Source of the DNA: Nocardia yamanashiensis NBRC 100130
Lineage (GTDB): Bacteria > Actinomycetota > Actinomycetes > Mycobacteriales > Mycobacteriaceae
Direction: 5' to 3'
Assembly: GCF_001613325.1 (NCBI RefSeq)
Contig: NZ_BDCD01000018.1
Location: forward strand, 1 to 64,000
DNA length: 64,000 nucleotides
Part shown: one piece after another, positions 52,732 to 60,625 of the stretch
Layout of the letters: each line of letters begins with the position of its first letter
How positions within the stretch are numbered: position 1 is the stretch's first letter
The notes under the pieces: generated by a model
Told to the model about the DNA's origin: nothing
Database searches by the model: none
Seen by the model: only the letters and a program-made list of their open reading frames with translations
Made by a program: the position numbers and the translations under genes

Positions 52732-54012
52732 AATACTGCTGCGGTGACCTCGTCCTTCTCGTCATCGCCGATTGGTAGGATCCTTCCCCGTCATGCTCAC
52801 TCGGCAGTGCATGAAGCTCTTGCAGATACTCGCGTCGTCCTGGTCAACGGAGCTCGCCAATGTGGAAAGAGCACACTGGTCTCCCGGATAGGCAGGGAGC
52901 TCGGCGCGACCTGGCGCAGCCTCGACAAGCCGGAGACTCGGCAGGCGGCCGGCTATGACCCCACGCAGTTCGTCCTCGACGATTCCCTCTTGATCATCGA
53001 CGAGGTCCAGCGAGTACCGGAACTGCTGCTGGCGATCAAGGAGACCGTCGACGCCGATGGACGACCCGGCCGGTTTCTGCTGACCGGTTCGGCTCACGTC
53101 ATGGCACTTCGAAGCGTTCCCGACGCCCTCCCCGGACGCATGGAGACGATCGAACTCTGGCCGCTGTCCCAAGGCGAAATCGAAGGCGCGCCCGACAGAT
53201 TCATCGATTGCGCCTTCGAGCGCGGGCCCCAGCTACGGCACGATGGGACCGAGAATCGCGATGACTACATCGAACGGATCGCACGTGGCGGCTTCCCCGA
53301 AGCCGTTGCACGGGAGGGCAAACGGCGTTCCCGATTCTTCTCCTCCTACGTCGCCGATCTGATCAACCGAGACGTCATGCAACTGTCCGAGATCGAACGT
53401 TCCGCAGAGATGTTCACCCTGACCAACCTCGTCGCGGCCAGATCCGGTCAACTTCTGGTGCCCGGCGCCCTCGGCAATGAACTCGGCCTGCCCAAAGACA
53501 CCGTCGCCCGCTATCTTCGCCTCCTGGAAGAGGTGTTCCTGATCAAGCGAATTCCCGCGTGGTCCCGAAACCTGACCACCCGGGCCGTCGCAACCTCCAA
53601 GGTGTTTATGGTCGATTCCGGAATCGCCACATATTTGTGCGGTGCCGACACGCGCGCGCTGCGAGCCGTCAACGGCCCGCTCGGGTCACTGCTGGAGGGC
53701 TTCGTAGCCGCCGAACTCGCTCGTCAGCTCACCTGGTCCGACCAGGAGGCCCGCATGTTCCACTACCGCACCCGCGACAACGTCGAAGTCGACATCATCC
53801 TCGAGAACAATCGACGCGAGGTGATCGCCATCGAGGTGAAAGCAGCCGCCACCGTCAAGGGCGAGGACTTCCGCGGCCTCCGCCACCTCGCAGACCGCCT
53901 GGGTGACGACCTCCTCGCCGGATACGTGCTCTACACCGGCACCGAAACCCTCCCCTTCGGACCGAAATTCCGCGCCCTGCCGGTCAGCGCCCTGTGGAAC
54001 GCCCGACCATGA
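52726..54012 (+). CDS. AAA family ATPase with DUF4143 C-terminal domain
   Basis: About 428 aa from ATG 52726. The N-terminal ATPase domain has Walker A GARQCGKST, Walker B LLIIDEVQ and sensor LLTGSAH. The C-terminal half is DUF4143, ending in a nuclease-like pattern (VEVDIILE, then IAIEVKAAA) reminiscent of PD-(D/E)XK folds. The molecular role of such proteins is poorly known; they are scattered, often in mobile or defence-like settings. No Shine-Dalgarno site precedes ATG 52726 or GTG 52744. The open frame continues upstream to 52540 but only through the repeats, so a leaderless or short-leader start is likely. No partner gene is adjacent. Confidence 0.85.
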   Translation: MCNTAAVTSSFSSSPIGRILPRHAHSAVHEALADTRVVLVNGARQCGKSTLVSRIGRELGATWRSLDKPETRQAAGYDPTQFVLDDSLLIIDEVQRVPELLLAIKETVDADGRPGRFLLTGSAHVMALRSVPDALPGRMETIELWPLSQGEIEGAPDRFIDCAFERGPQLRHDGTENRDDYIERIARGGFPEAVAREGKRRSRFFSSYVADLINRDVMQLSEIERSAEMFTLTNLVAARSGQLLVPGALGNELGLPKDTVARYLRLLEEVFLIKRIPAWSRNLTTRAVATSKVFMVDSGIATYLCGADTRALRAVNGPLGSLLEGFVAAELARQLTWSDQEARMFHYRTRDNVEVDIILENNRREVIAIEVKAAATVKGEDFRGLRHLADRLGDDLLAGYVLYTGTETLPFGPKFRALPVSALWNARP

Positions 54013-54044
54013 TCTCCGGCTCCGATTCGTGCGCTGTCGCGAAA

Positions 54045-54083
54045 ATGGCAGAGCCGCAAGTCAATGACCTGCGGCTCTGCCAT
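54045..54083 (-). terminator. Intrinsic terminator of the tRNA-Ala gene
   Basis: A perfect 14-bp stem, ATGGCAGAGCCGCA (54045-54058) with TGCGGCTCTGCCAT (54070-54083), surrounds an 11-nt loop. On the minus strand the stem leads into a TTTT run. It starts 5 nt beyond the tRNA 3' end, in the gap after the converging ATPase gene. Confidence 0.85.
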
Positions 54084-54087
54084 GGAG

Positions 54088-54160
54088 TGGAGCTAAGGGG
54101 ACTCGAACCCCTGACCCCCACACTGCCAGTGTGGTGCGCTACCAGCTGCGCCATAGCCCC
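54088..54160 (-). tRNA. tRNA-Ala (anticodon GGC)
   Basis: The 73-nt cloverleaf read on the minus strand has acceptor GGGGCTA/TAGCTCC with discriminator A, D arm GCGC/GCGC, anticodon stem CCACA/TGTGG with loop CTGGCAG (anticodon GGC), and T arm AGGGG/CCCCT with TTCGAGT. Acceptor pair 3-70 is G-U, the alanine identity element. The 3' CCA is not encoded. Confidence 0.97.
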
Positions 54161-54299
54161 GGATGGGTGCGGATCGGTTTCCCGAGCGCCTGGAGAAAGG
54201 TACACCATGGGTACCTGGGGTGTGCAAATCGTGTGGTGAGGGACTCGGTGGGAGGGGGTGGGTGGGAGGTTGGGTGGGGGGACGTTTCAGGATGGCTGG

Positions 54300-55010
54300 A
54301 TGGTGGCTGTGTTGGGGTTGGAGCGGAAGCCGGCGGTGCTGGCCGGGGCGGCGGTGCTGGTTGTCGGTGCGTTCGTGGTGGTTACGGTGCTGGTCGGTGC
54401 GGGCGGGGTGGTGACCGGGTGGGATCGGGGCGTTTGGGAGTGGTTTGTGGGGCATCGGTCGGCGGGGTGGACGACGGTGGTGAAGGAGTACACGTATTTC
54501 GGGAATCCGCAGCGGGCCACGGTTATTGCAGGGGTGGCGGCGGGGTGGGTGGGGTGGCGCCGGCGGAGTTGGTGGGATGGGGTGGTCATCGCGGGGACGG
54601 TGGCTGGGGCCGCGGGGGTGGGCACCGTGGTGAAGTGGGTGGTGGATCGGGGACGGCCGCCGGTGGGGTTGCGGTTGGTGAGTGAGACGAGCATGTCTTA
54701 TCCGTCGGGGCATGCGACTGCCACGACGGCGCTGGTGGGGGTATTGGCGCTGATGTATATGGAGACTCGGCCGGGGCGCGGAAAAGCTGTCGCGGCGGGG
54801 GTTTTCGGGGCCGTGGTCGTGGGGTTGATGTGTGCTACGCGGTTGTATTTGGGGGTGCATTGGTTTTCGGATGTGGTGGGCGGGGTGTTGCTGGGGAGTT
54901 CGGCGGTGTTGATTGCCGGTGTGGCGCAGGGGATTCGGCGGGCGGGGGCCGGGGAGGAGGGGGATCGGATAGAGTCCGGGCTGGGTCGGGAGGAGCCCGG
55001 CGTGCGTTAG
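54300..55010 (+). CDS. PAP2-family integral membrane phosphatase
   Basis: About 236 aa with several hydrophobic helices. The three PAP2 signature motifs are present: KWVVDRGRP (KxxxxxxRP), YPSGHAT (PSGH), and TRLYLGVHWFSD (Arg-x5-His-x3-Asp). Family members dephosphorylate lipid or prenyl phosphates at the outer membrane face, for example undecaprenyl diphosphate or phosphatidate; the substrate here is unknown. A GTG at 54258 would extend the N-terminus with a Gly-rich stretch, but the ATG at 54300 with AGGA 7 nt upstream fits better. Synonymous choice favours G over C, unlike the PKS genes. The next gene starts 14 nt downstream. Confidence 0.88.
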   Translation: MVAVLGLERKPAVLAGAAVLVVGAFVVVTVLVGAGGVVTGWDRGVWEWFVGHRSAGWTTVVKEYTYFGNPQRATVIAGVAAGWVGWRRRSWWDGVVIAGTVAGAAGVGTVVKWVVDRGRPPVGLRLVSETSMSYPSGHATATTALVGVLALMYMETRPGRGKAVAAGVFGAVVVGLMCATRLYLGVHWFSDVVGGVLLGSSAVLIAGVAQGIRRAGAGEEGDRIESGLGREEPGVR

Positions 55011-55024
55011 CGGAAGAGGTTGCG

Positions 55025-55459
55025 GTGGCGGATTTTCAGCCTGGGTCGTTGAAGGTGCTCGAGGTGCGGAATCGGTACCGGTCGTTGGTGATTCGGCAGA
55101 TTCTGTGGGGGGATCACATTTCCGAGGTGGAGTTCGGGTATGGGGAGACGTTGCGGTACGAGGTGCTGTATCAGGAGGGGAAGAATCCGGCGTTCGTGGC
55201 GGCAGGCGGGTATCTGCGGCAGCTGGATTTGAACAATGGGAAGTCGGCGGACGACATCAACTTTCCGCAGCCGGGGAACAGTGGGGACGACAGCATCGAC
55301 TATGTGGCGGGGTCCGGTAAGAAGGGGAAGCTGGTGCTGCTGAACGACGGTGCGGTGGGGGCGGTTGTCGACAATGACGGGATCGCGGGCGGGGCGCCGG
55401 GGCAGCTGGTGGCCAGCGTCGAGGACGAGACGCTCGTCATCACCCTCAGCATGAAGTAG
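55025..55459 (+). CDS. Hypothetical protein, unrecognised
   Basis: 144 aa from GTG 55025, with AAGAGG 5 nt upstream. I do not recognise the family. The protein looks soluble, with no signal peptide or membrane segment. It is rich in short alternating hydrophobic stretches (LVIRQILW, EVEFGYGETLRYEVLY, LVLLNDGAVGAVVDN, ETLVITLSMK) that suggest a beta-rich fold. It follows the PAP2 gene by 14 nt, so the two are probably co-transcribed, and shares its G-rich codon bias. The frame is open further upstream, but that part overlaps the PAP2 gene and is low-complexity, so it was excluded. It ends 3 nt before the converging condensation-domain gene. Confidence 0.7.
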   Translation: MADFQPGSLKVLEVRNRYRSLVIRQILWGDHISEVEFGYGETLRYEVLYQEGKNPAFVAAGGYLRQLDLNNGKSADDINFPQPGNSGDDSIDYVAGSGKKGKLVLLNDGAVGAVVDNDGIAGGAPGQLVASVEDETLVITLSMK

Positions 55460-55462
55460 GGG

Positions 55463-56950
55463 TCAGGGGCGAGGGCGGCCCGCTCGGCGGCTGCGGCGGC
55501 GGGGTGGGCTCAGCAGCAGCGGGGCGAGTGGGCCGTCGTAGCCGGAGGCGATGAGTTCCACCGTGGCGGTGAACTTTTCGGTGAAACGCTCGGCGGTGTC
55601 GCGGTCGAAGCGGGCCCGGGGATAGAGGAACGGGCCGTCGATGCCGGCGGGGGCGCCGGTGTGGTCGTAATGCTCGGTGAGACCGAACTCGAGATCGTGT
55701 TTGGCGCGGGTTACGCCGGTGGGGATTTCGGTGACGGCCAGCGGCCCGGCGGGTGCCGGCGGGGCAGCGTCGGCGCGTTGCAGGATGAGCGTGGCCTGGA
55801 ACAGCGGGTGCGCGGGATCCTGTGGCAAGCAGCGCAATAGGCGAGGGTTCGAGGTATCGGGGTTGGCGAAGGCGGCCAGGGCGGCCCGGCGCACCTGATC
55901 GATGAGCTCGGGCACATCGGCGGCCCGGTCCAAGCGGACGCGCATGAGCACATCGTCGGCGAAATTGCCCACCAGATCGGCCAATTGGGGATCATCGCGC
56001 CCGGAAACCGCCGTCGCCACCGTCACATCGGGGCAGCCGGCGAAAGCGGACAGGCTGATCGCGAAGGCGGTCTGCAACAACATGAAGACACTGGAACCGG
56101 CACGGCGCGCACGAGACAGCAGCTCACGGTGGATCTCCGGATCGAAATGAATCCCGATGCTGTCCCCGGCGGCATCACGATGCGCCCCGGGCGCGCGGTC
56201 GTAGGGCAGCGCCAGCGGCGTCGGACGCCCGACGAGATTATTGGCCCAGTACCGCAATTGGGCACTCGCCCGGCTGGACGGATCGTCGAAGTCACCGAGA
56301 AACTCGTGCTTCCACAGCGTGTAATCGACGTAATCCACCGGCAGCACCGGCCATACGGGCGCACGCCGCGCGCACCGAGCCGCATAGGCGGTGACGAAAT
56401 CCCGCATGAGCGGCCCCAGCGAAGCCCCATCGAGCGAAATGTGATGCACCACCAACGCCAGCACCACATCCCGCGGCCCGAGCCGGAACAGGCAGGCGCG
56501 CAACGGAATCTCGGTCGCCAAATCGAAGGCATACGAGCAGAACTCGGCCAGCCGCTCCGGCAACTCCCCCGGAAAGCTCTCCACCACCGGCACGTCGACA
56601 CAGGCGTTGTCGGCGTCCACCACCAGCTGCACGGGCCCGAGCCGCGTCTCCGGATAGCAGGTGCGCAGCGGCGCGTGCCGGCGCACCACATCGGCGACGG
56701 CGGCCGCGAGCGCGCCGATATTCACCGTCTCGCCACGAATCCGAAACGCGCGAGCAACATTCCAGTCAGCCGAATAGCCGGCGGCCGCGGCATGCCACAT
56801 CCGTTCCTGAGCGGGCGCGAGCGGTATCCGCGCGGCACGCGGCATCCGCCGCAAAGGCTGCGCCGGCGCGACGATTCGCAGGAAATCGGTGTCGTAAGCA
56901 GGCTTTCGACCCACCGCGGGACCGGTGATGGCGGCAGCCGGTACGAACAT
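55463..56950 (-). CDS. Stand-alone condensation-domain protein
   Basis: About 495 aa, essentially one NRPS-type condensation domain with no carrier or adenylation domain. The catalytic motif reads HHISLDG near residue 190. The entry motif (PAQERMWHAA) and the later SGRDDP and LVGNFADDVLMRVRLD motifs match the standard C-domain series. Free-standing members make amide or ester bonds between carrier-bound or CoA-bound acyl groups and an acceptor, as PapA-type acyltransferases do; the substrate here is unknown. GTG 56989 is an alternative start, but ATG 56950 has GAAAGG about 10 nt upstream. The Arg-rich C-terminus (RRRSRRAGRPRP) is unusual. It lies downstream of a P450 gene on the same strand. 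Confidence 0.87.
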   Translation of the reverse strand: MFVPAAAITGPAVGRKPAYDTDFLRIVAPAQPLRRMPRAARIPLAPAQERMWHAAAAGYSADWNVARAFRIRGETVNIGALAAAVADVVRRHAPLRTCYPETRLGPVQLVVDADNACVDVPVVESFPGELPERLAEFCSYAFDLATEIPLRACLFRLGPRDVVLALVVHHISLDGASLGPLMRDFVTAYAARCARRAPVWPVLPVDYVDYTLWKHEFLGDFDDPSSRASAQLRYWANNLVGRPTPLALPYDRAPGAHRDAAGDSIGIHFDPEIHRELLSRARRAGSSVFMLLQTAFAISLSAFAGCPDVTVATAVSGRDDPQLADLVGNFADDVLMRVRLDRAADVPELIDQVRRAALAAFANPDTSNPRLLRCLPQDPAHPLFQATLILQRADAAPPAPAGPLAVTEIPTGVTRAKHDLEFGLTEHYDHTGAPAGIDGPFLYPRARFDRDTAERFTEKFTATVELIASGYDGPLAPLLLSPPRRRSRRAGRPRP

Positions 56951-57025
56951 TCGACGCCAACCTTTCAGCTGCCTCGAACGCTCAGACACCGCCGACCAAG
57001 GTTCCGGCAGCAGTGCGGGACGGCG

Positions 57026-57067
57026 ATTCCGCTCACCGTAGCAATGAGTCGGCTATTCCGCTGACCG
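57026..57067 (-). promoter_or_regulatory. Pair of 13-bp direct repeats upstream of the condensation-domain gene
   Basis: ATTCCGCTCACCG (57026-57038) and ATTCCGCTGACCG (57055-57067) differ at one base and are 29 bp apart. They lie about 75-120 nt upstream of the condensation-domain start. This is a plausible operator pair, and nothing else in the interval identifies the regulator. Confidence 0.4.
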
Positions 57068-57086
57068 CGGAAAGAGAGCCCGATCA

Positions 57087-57111
57087 CCGGGTGACGCCCG
57101 CCGTCACCCGG
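57087..57111 (-). terminator. Terminator hairpin after the P450 gene
   Basis: A perfect 10-bp stem, CCGGGTGACG (57087-57096) with CGTCACCCGG (57102-57111), has a 5-nt loop and lies 19 nt beyond the P450 stop. It suggests that the P450 and the condensation-domain gene are not simply one transcript. Confidence 0.65.
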
Positions 57112-57129
57112 CCCGGATGCGCTGGCGGC

Positions 57130-58302
57130 TCAGCGCGCCTGCACGGTGGTGGGCAGGCTCGCGAAACCACGATTATTGGAGGAGTGGATGCGCTTGGCGC
57201 CCGCGGCGTCCACCGCGTAGTCGCCGACCCGCGCGGCCAGCTCCTGCAATCCGACGCGCAGTTCCAGCAGCGCCAGATTCGACCCCAGGCAGTGATGGCG
57301 TCCGCTGCCGAACACCAGCGACGCCGAGGTATCGCGATCGAGATCGAACCGGTCCGGATCGGCGAACACCTCCGGATCCCGGTTGGCCGACCCGCTGAGC
57401 AGCAGCACCTTCGCGCCCGCCGGAATCGTCACCCCGTGCAATTCCACATCGGTGGTGGTGCTGCGCAGCTGCGACTGGGTCGCCGGATCCCAGCGCATGG
57501 CCTCGCCGATCCAGTCGTCGATCCGCCCGTCCAGGCTCGCCTTACGCGCGTCGGCGTGCAGCGCGCCCGCGTTCCAGGCATTGCCGAAGGTCAGCATATT
57601 GGTTTCGATACCCGCCCCGACCAGCAGAATCAGCACGCCCACGATCTCCTCGGGGGTGAGCCGGTCATCGCCGTCGGCCGCGTCGAGCAGCCCGGACAGC
57701 AGATCCTCGCGCCGGTCCTTGGCCCGCTCGATGGTCAGCTCGGTGTAGTACCCGACCAGGGCCCCGATGGCCGCCATGGCCTCGGGCCGCAGATCGGTGG
57801 ACTCCTCCTCGGTGTACATGATCTCCATGCCGAGCTTGCGGATCATCTCCCGATCCGCCTCCGGCACACCAACCAGTTCGGAGATGACATCGGTCGGGAA
57901 CGGGCCCGCGAAATCCGCCACCAGATCGAATTCGCCGCGTTCGACCAGCGGTTCGATCAGCCCGCGCGCGATCTCCCGCAGCCGCGGTTCCAGCCCCTGC
58001 ACCCGGTGCGCGGTGAACGCCCGGGTCACCAGTCCGCGCAGCCGGGTGTGCTTGGGCGGATCCATGGCGACGAAGGAGAAGAAGTGCTCGGCCTGCGGTC
58101 CCCAGAAGGCCGGCTCCATGCGAATGCCGTTGACGCTGGAGAAGCGCTCGGAGTCGCGCAACGCGTCGCGTACGTCGGAGTACCGGGTCAGCGCCCAGAA
58201 GTCCTCGGCCTCGTTACGGTAGACCGGGGCCTCGTTTCGCAACCTGGCATAGTACGGATACGGATCGGCGTGGACGGCGAAGTCGTACGGGCTATAACGC
58301 AT
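57130..58302 (-). CDS. Cytochrome P450
   Basis: 390-aa soluble P450 with an N-terminal DPYPYYARLRNEAPVY segment, MDPPKHTRLR in the C-helix region, the I-helix AGIETN (Asn where Thr or Ser is usual at the last position), ExxR in GEAMRW, and the haem loop FGSGRHHCLGSN with Cys. The ATG has no clear Shine-Dalgarno site and lies only 35 bp from the divergent methyltransferase start, so a leaderless transcript is possible. Neighbours (methyltransferase, condensation-domain protein) suggest a second small tailoring locus rather than part of the PKS cluster 8 kb away. Substrate unknown. Confidence 0.93.
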   Translation of the reverse strand: MRYSPYDFAVHADPYPYYARLRNEAPVYRNEAEDFWALTRYSDVRDALRDSERFSSVNGIRMEPAFWGPQAEHFFSFVAMDPPKHTRLRGLVTRAFTAHRVQGLEPRLREIARGLIEPLVERGEFDLVADFAGPFPTDVISELVGVPEADREMIRKLGMEIMYTEEESTDLRPEAMAAIGALVGYYTELTIERAKDRREDLLSGLLDAADGDDRLTPEEIVGVLILLVGAGIETNMLTFGNAWNAGALHADARKASLDGRIDDWIGEAMRWDPATQSQLRSTTTDVELHGVTIPAGAKVLLLSGSANRDPEVFADPDRFDLDRDTSASLVFGSGRHHCLGSNLALLELRVGLQELAARVGDYAVDAAGAKRIHSSNNRGFASLPTTVQAR

Positions 58303-58337
58303 GATCAGGACACTAGTCGAAAAGGATTGGGGGCGTT
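58303..58337. promoter_or_regulatory. 35-bp divergent promoter region
   Basis: Both flanking genes must be controlled from this short gap unless promoters lie inside the opposite gene. It contains ACTAGT, a palindrome whose two strands could supply -10-like TAGT elements, and AAAGGA as a ribosome site for the plus-strand gene. This assignment is inferred from spacing. Confidence 0.35.
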
Positions 58338-59180
58338 GTGGACTCGGATTCCGCTCGGCGGCCGGAACCGGCCGGGGAGCCGGTGACGGCGCGGATCGAC
58401 ACCACCAAGCCGCATCCGGCGCGCCGCTACGACTATTGGCTGGGCGGTAAGGACAATTTCGCCGCCGACCGGGAATCGGCCGACGCGGTGTCCGAGGTGT
58501 TCCCGACCGTGCAGCTGGCGGCGGTGGAGAATCGCAATTACCTGCGCCGGGTGGTGGCGTATCTGGCCGGTGAGGCGGGGATCCGGCAGTTCCTGGATAT
58601 CGGCGCGGGGCTGCCGACCACGGGCAATGTGCACGAGATCGCGCAGGACGTCGCGCCGGAATCGCACATCGTGTACGTGGACAACGATCCGATCGTGCTG
58701 CTGCACGCGCGCGAACTGCTCAACAGTTCCGCCGCCGGCGCGACCGCCTACCTGGACGCTGACCTACGCTCGCCGCAGGACATCCTGCGGCATCCGGACC
58801 TGTTGAAAACCTTGGATCTGAGCCGCCCGGTGGCGCTGATGCTCGTCGCGGTCCTGCATTTCATCACCGACGACGAGCATCCGTACCGGTTGGTGCGAGA
58901 ACTGTGCGATGCCCTGCCCTCCGGCAGCTACCTGGTCATGAGTCACGCCACCAACGACTATCTGGAGGCCGAGGACCTGGCGCGCAACGCGGCCGCCAAT
59001 CAGCGCAGCGGAGTGCCGTTCCAGCTGCGGTCGAGCCAGGAGTTCGCGCGGTTCTTCGAGGGCTACGAGCTGATCAGCCCCGGTATCACCGCGATCACCA
59101 ACTGGCGGCCGGAGGTGTATCGGCCGCATCCGCGCGCCGAGGCGGTGTCGATGCTCGGCGCGGTGGCACGCATTCCCTAG
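58338..59180 (+). CDS. DUF574-type SAM-dependent methyltransferase
   Basis: 280-aa protein of the Methyltransf_19 (DUF574, SAV2177-like) family, abundant in actinomycetes. Typical family marks are visible: ARRYDYWLGGKDNFAADR near residue 28, the SAM-binding FLDIGAGLPT near residue 85, VYVDNDPIVLLHAR, and LVAVLHFI. Start is GTG. Substrates of the family are mostly unknown. Its stop overlaps the converging roadblock-like gene by a few bases, so there is no terminator space between them. Confidence 0.92.
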   Translation: MDSDSARRPEPAGEPVTARIDTTKPHPARRYDYWLGGKDNFAADRESADAVSEVFPTVQLAAVENRNYLRRVVAYLAGEAGIRQFLDIGAGLPTTGNVHEIAQDVAPESHIVYVDNDPIVLLHARELLNSSAAGATAYLDADLRSPQDILRHPDLLKTLDLSRPVALMLVAVLHFITDDEHPYRLVRELCDALPSGSYLVMSHATNDYLEAEDLARNAAANQRSGVPFQLRSSQEFARFFEGYELISPGITAITNWRPEVYRPHPRAEAVSMLGAVARIP

Positions 59181-59614
59181 AGCCGGCCGGTGTCCTTGAG
59201 CACCCGGCGGGCCTGCGCGAACAGCATGCCGACATTGACGGTGCGGCGGCAGACCACCACCACGACCACGTCGTCGCGGCTCTCGGTGCGGATGAACAGG
59301 TGCGTGAGATTCTCGCTGTTCACCAGGATCTCCTGGAAATAGTGGCGGTCCAGGCGTATTCCGCGGCGCTCCTTCCAAATATCCTCGATCATCACCACAT
59401 TGCGGCCCTGGAAAAGATCCAGCGTCGCCGCGGCGAGCAGATCCAATACCTCCTGCGGATGATTGTCGACGGTTTCCACGGCCAGCAGCATTCCGGTGGA
59501 CATATCGATCGCGCCGGCGGCCACGCATTCGGGGACTTCGGAGCGCAATACCTTGACCAGCACGGCGATCCGATCGGTCAGGCTGCCGGGTCCGTTATTG
59601 CTCGACGTGTTCAT
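59177..59614 (-). CDS. Roadblock/LC7-like protein
   Basis: 145 aa. The pattern GAIDMSTGMLLAVE, an alpha-helical middle (LLAAATLDLFQG), then a beta-rich end (LFIRTE, DDVVVVVVCRR) and helix VGMLFAQARRVL fits the roadblock/LC7 fold, usually a dimeric regulator or platform for small GTPases. The assignment is by fold pattern, not by a diagnostic residue. The open frame reaches 59860, but that part overlaps the upstream gene and has no coding character; the ATG at 59614 has AAAGGA just upstream and overlaps the previous stop as ATGA. It is coupled to the DUF4388-like gene. Confidence 0.72.
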   Translation of the reverse strand: MNTSSNNGPGSLTDRIAVLVKVLRSEVPECVAAGAIDMSTGMLLAVETVDNHPQEVLDLLAAATLDLFQGRNVVMIEDIWKERRGIRLDRHYFQEILVNSENLTHLFIRTESRDDVVVVVVCRRTVNVGMLFAQARRVLKDTGRL

Positions 59615-60447
59615 TGCGTCCTTTCTGATTTCCACCCGAAGGCGGATCTTTGGAAGCCACGGACCGGCTGCGGTGCGCGTGGCGGAATGGTGTCGTTGAT
59701 GCCGCTGGCGCCGCGGCGGCGGCGCGGCAGCATGGAGCGGGAGCGCACGGGTTCGGGTTCCGGCAGCGGCTCCGGTTCCGGTTCGGCGGGGGCGATGAGC
59801 AGCAGTTCGCCGTCGAGCATGCGGGCCACTTCGACGGTCACGGCGTAGAGGCTGCGGCACAGCAGCATGGCGATATCGCGGCAGCTGCGGCGGCCGTTGA
59901 CCCAGAGCAGGATCTCCTGGCGTTCGCGCGGACCGGGACCGGCGAGCAGGGCGCGGCCGGAGTCGGTGAGCAGCAGGTGATTCCGGTGCGGGGAGACGCG
60001 GCCGTGGGCGAGGGCGCGCAGGCGGCGCTCGGTTTCCAGCAGCAGCCAGGCGGGATCGACGCCGGGGACGGGCGGCAGGACTTCGGCGGCGGGGCGGTGG
60101 CGGCCGCCGGGCGCGTCCTGCCAGAAGCAGCTGCCGATCCAGCCGGAGGTGATGGCGAAGGCGCCGTCCAGGGCGGCCATCAGGGCGACCACGCGCAGAT
60201 CGGCCAGGCCGCTGGAGGTGCGGCCGGGGCGAGCCAGCAATTGCCGCAGGCCGGGGGCGCCCGGGGATTCCACGGTGATCACCTGGCCGTGCACGATATG
60301 CAGATCACCGCCGGGTTCGCCGGCGACGCGGAGAATTCCGGTGCGGGTGGTGGCGGCGGCTTGCGCCAATTCGCCGACCAATTCCCGGGCGGATTCCCGG
60401 CCGAGCGCGAGCAACTGTCCCGGCTCGCCGAGCGGCCACGTCGTCAT
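59611..60447 (-). CDS. DUF4388-like (PatA N-terminal type) regulatory protein
   Basis: 278 aa. The N-terminal region (TGILRVAGEPGGDLHIVHGQVITVESPG, given here only as the pattern glycine-turn, strand, HGQV, then a helix) resembles DUF4388/PatA-N domains. The middle contains a helix-rich segment (LLLTDSGRALLAG, ILLWVNGRRSCRDIAMLL) that may be a winged helix. It is followed by a Pro-Glu run (PAEPEPEPLPEPEPV) and a basic tail (RSRSMLPRRRRG). ATG 60447 has AGGAG 7 nt upstream. Its stop overlaps the roadblock-like start, so the two products probably act together. No GTPase or histidine kinase gene is present, so this is not a standard conservon. Confidence 0.65.
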   Translation of the reverse strand: MTTWPLGEPGQLLALGRESARELVGELAQAAATTRTGILRVAGEPGGDLHIVHGQVITVESPGAPGLRQLLARPGRTSSGLADLRVVALMAALDGAFAITSGWIGSCFWQDAPGGRHRPAAEVLPPVPGVDPAWLLLETERRLRALAHGRVSPHRNHLLLTDSGRALLAGPGPRERQEILLWVNGRRSCRDIAMLLCRSLYAVTVEVARMLDGELLLIAPAEPEPEPLPEPEPVRSRSMLPRRRRGASGINDTIPPRAPQPVRGFQRSAFGWKSERTQ

Positions 60448-60570
60448 GCTCGAACTCCTGGATCGTTCAGCCTCGAATAGCTGAATATCCTGACAGTCCA
60501 GCAGTTTTGGAGCAACAGATTCCGGCGAATTAGCGTCATTGCCCCTTGACAGTATTGAGCAAACCGAAAG

Positions 60571-60587
60571 TTATTGCGGCGCAATAA
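60571..60587. promoter_or_regulatory. Operator-like palindrome TTATTGC-GGC-GCAATAA
   Basis: A perfect 7-bp inverted repeat with a 3-bp centre lies in an AT-richer pocket between the polyprenyl synthase stop and the DUF4388-like start, 124 nt upstream of the latter. It looks like a dimeric repressor or activator site for the DUF4388/roadblock operon. Confidence 0.4.
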
Positions 60588-60625
60588 GTACCGGCCGGTC
60601 GAAATCTATTACCGGGCGGGACAAT

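Noticed and set aside
52726..54160. Genomic island integrated at the tRNA-Ala gene
   Set aside because: The tRNA is complete, but I see no integrase, no duplicated tRNA 3' end and no clear att repeat in the window.
55985..58386. Plus-strand open frames opposite the condensation-domain and P450 genes
   Set aside because: Same shadow effect; the minus-strand proteins have intact catalytic motifs.
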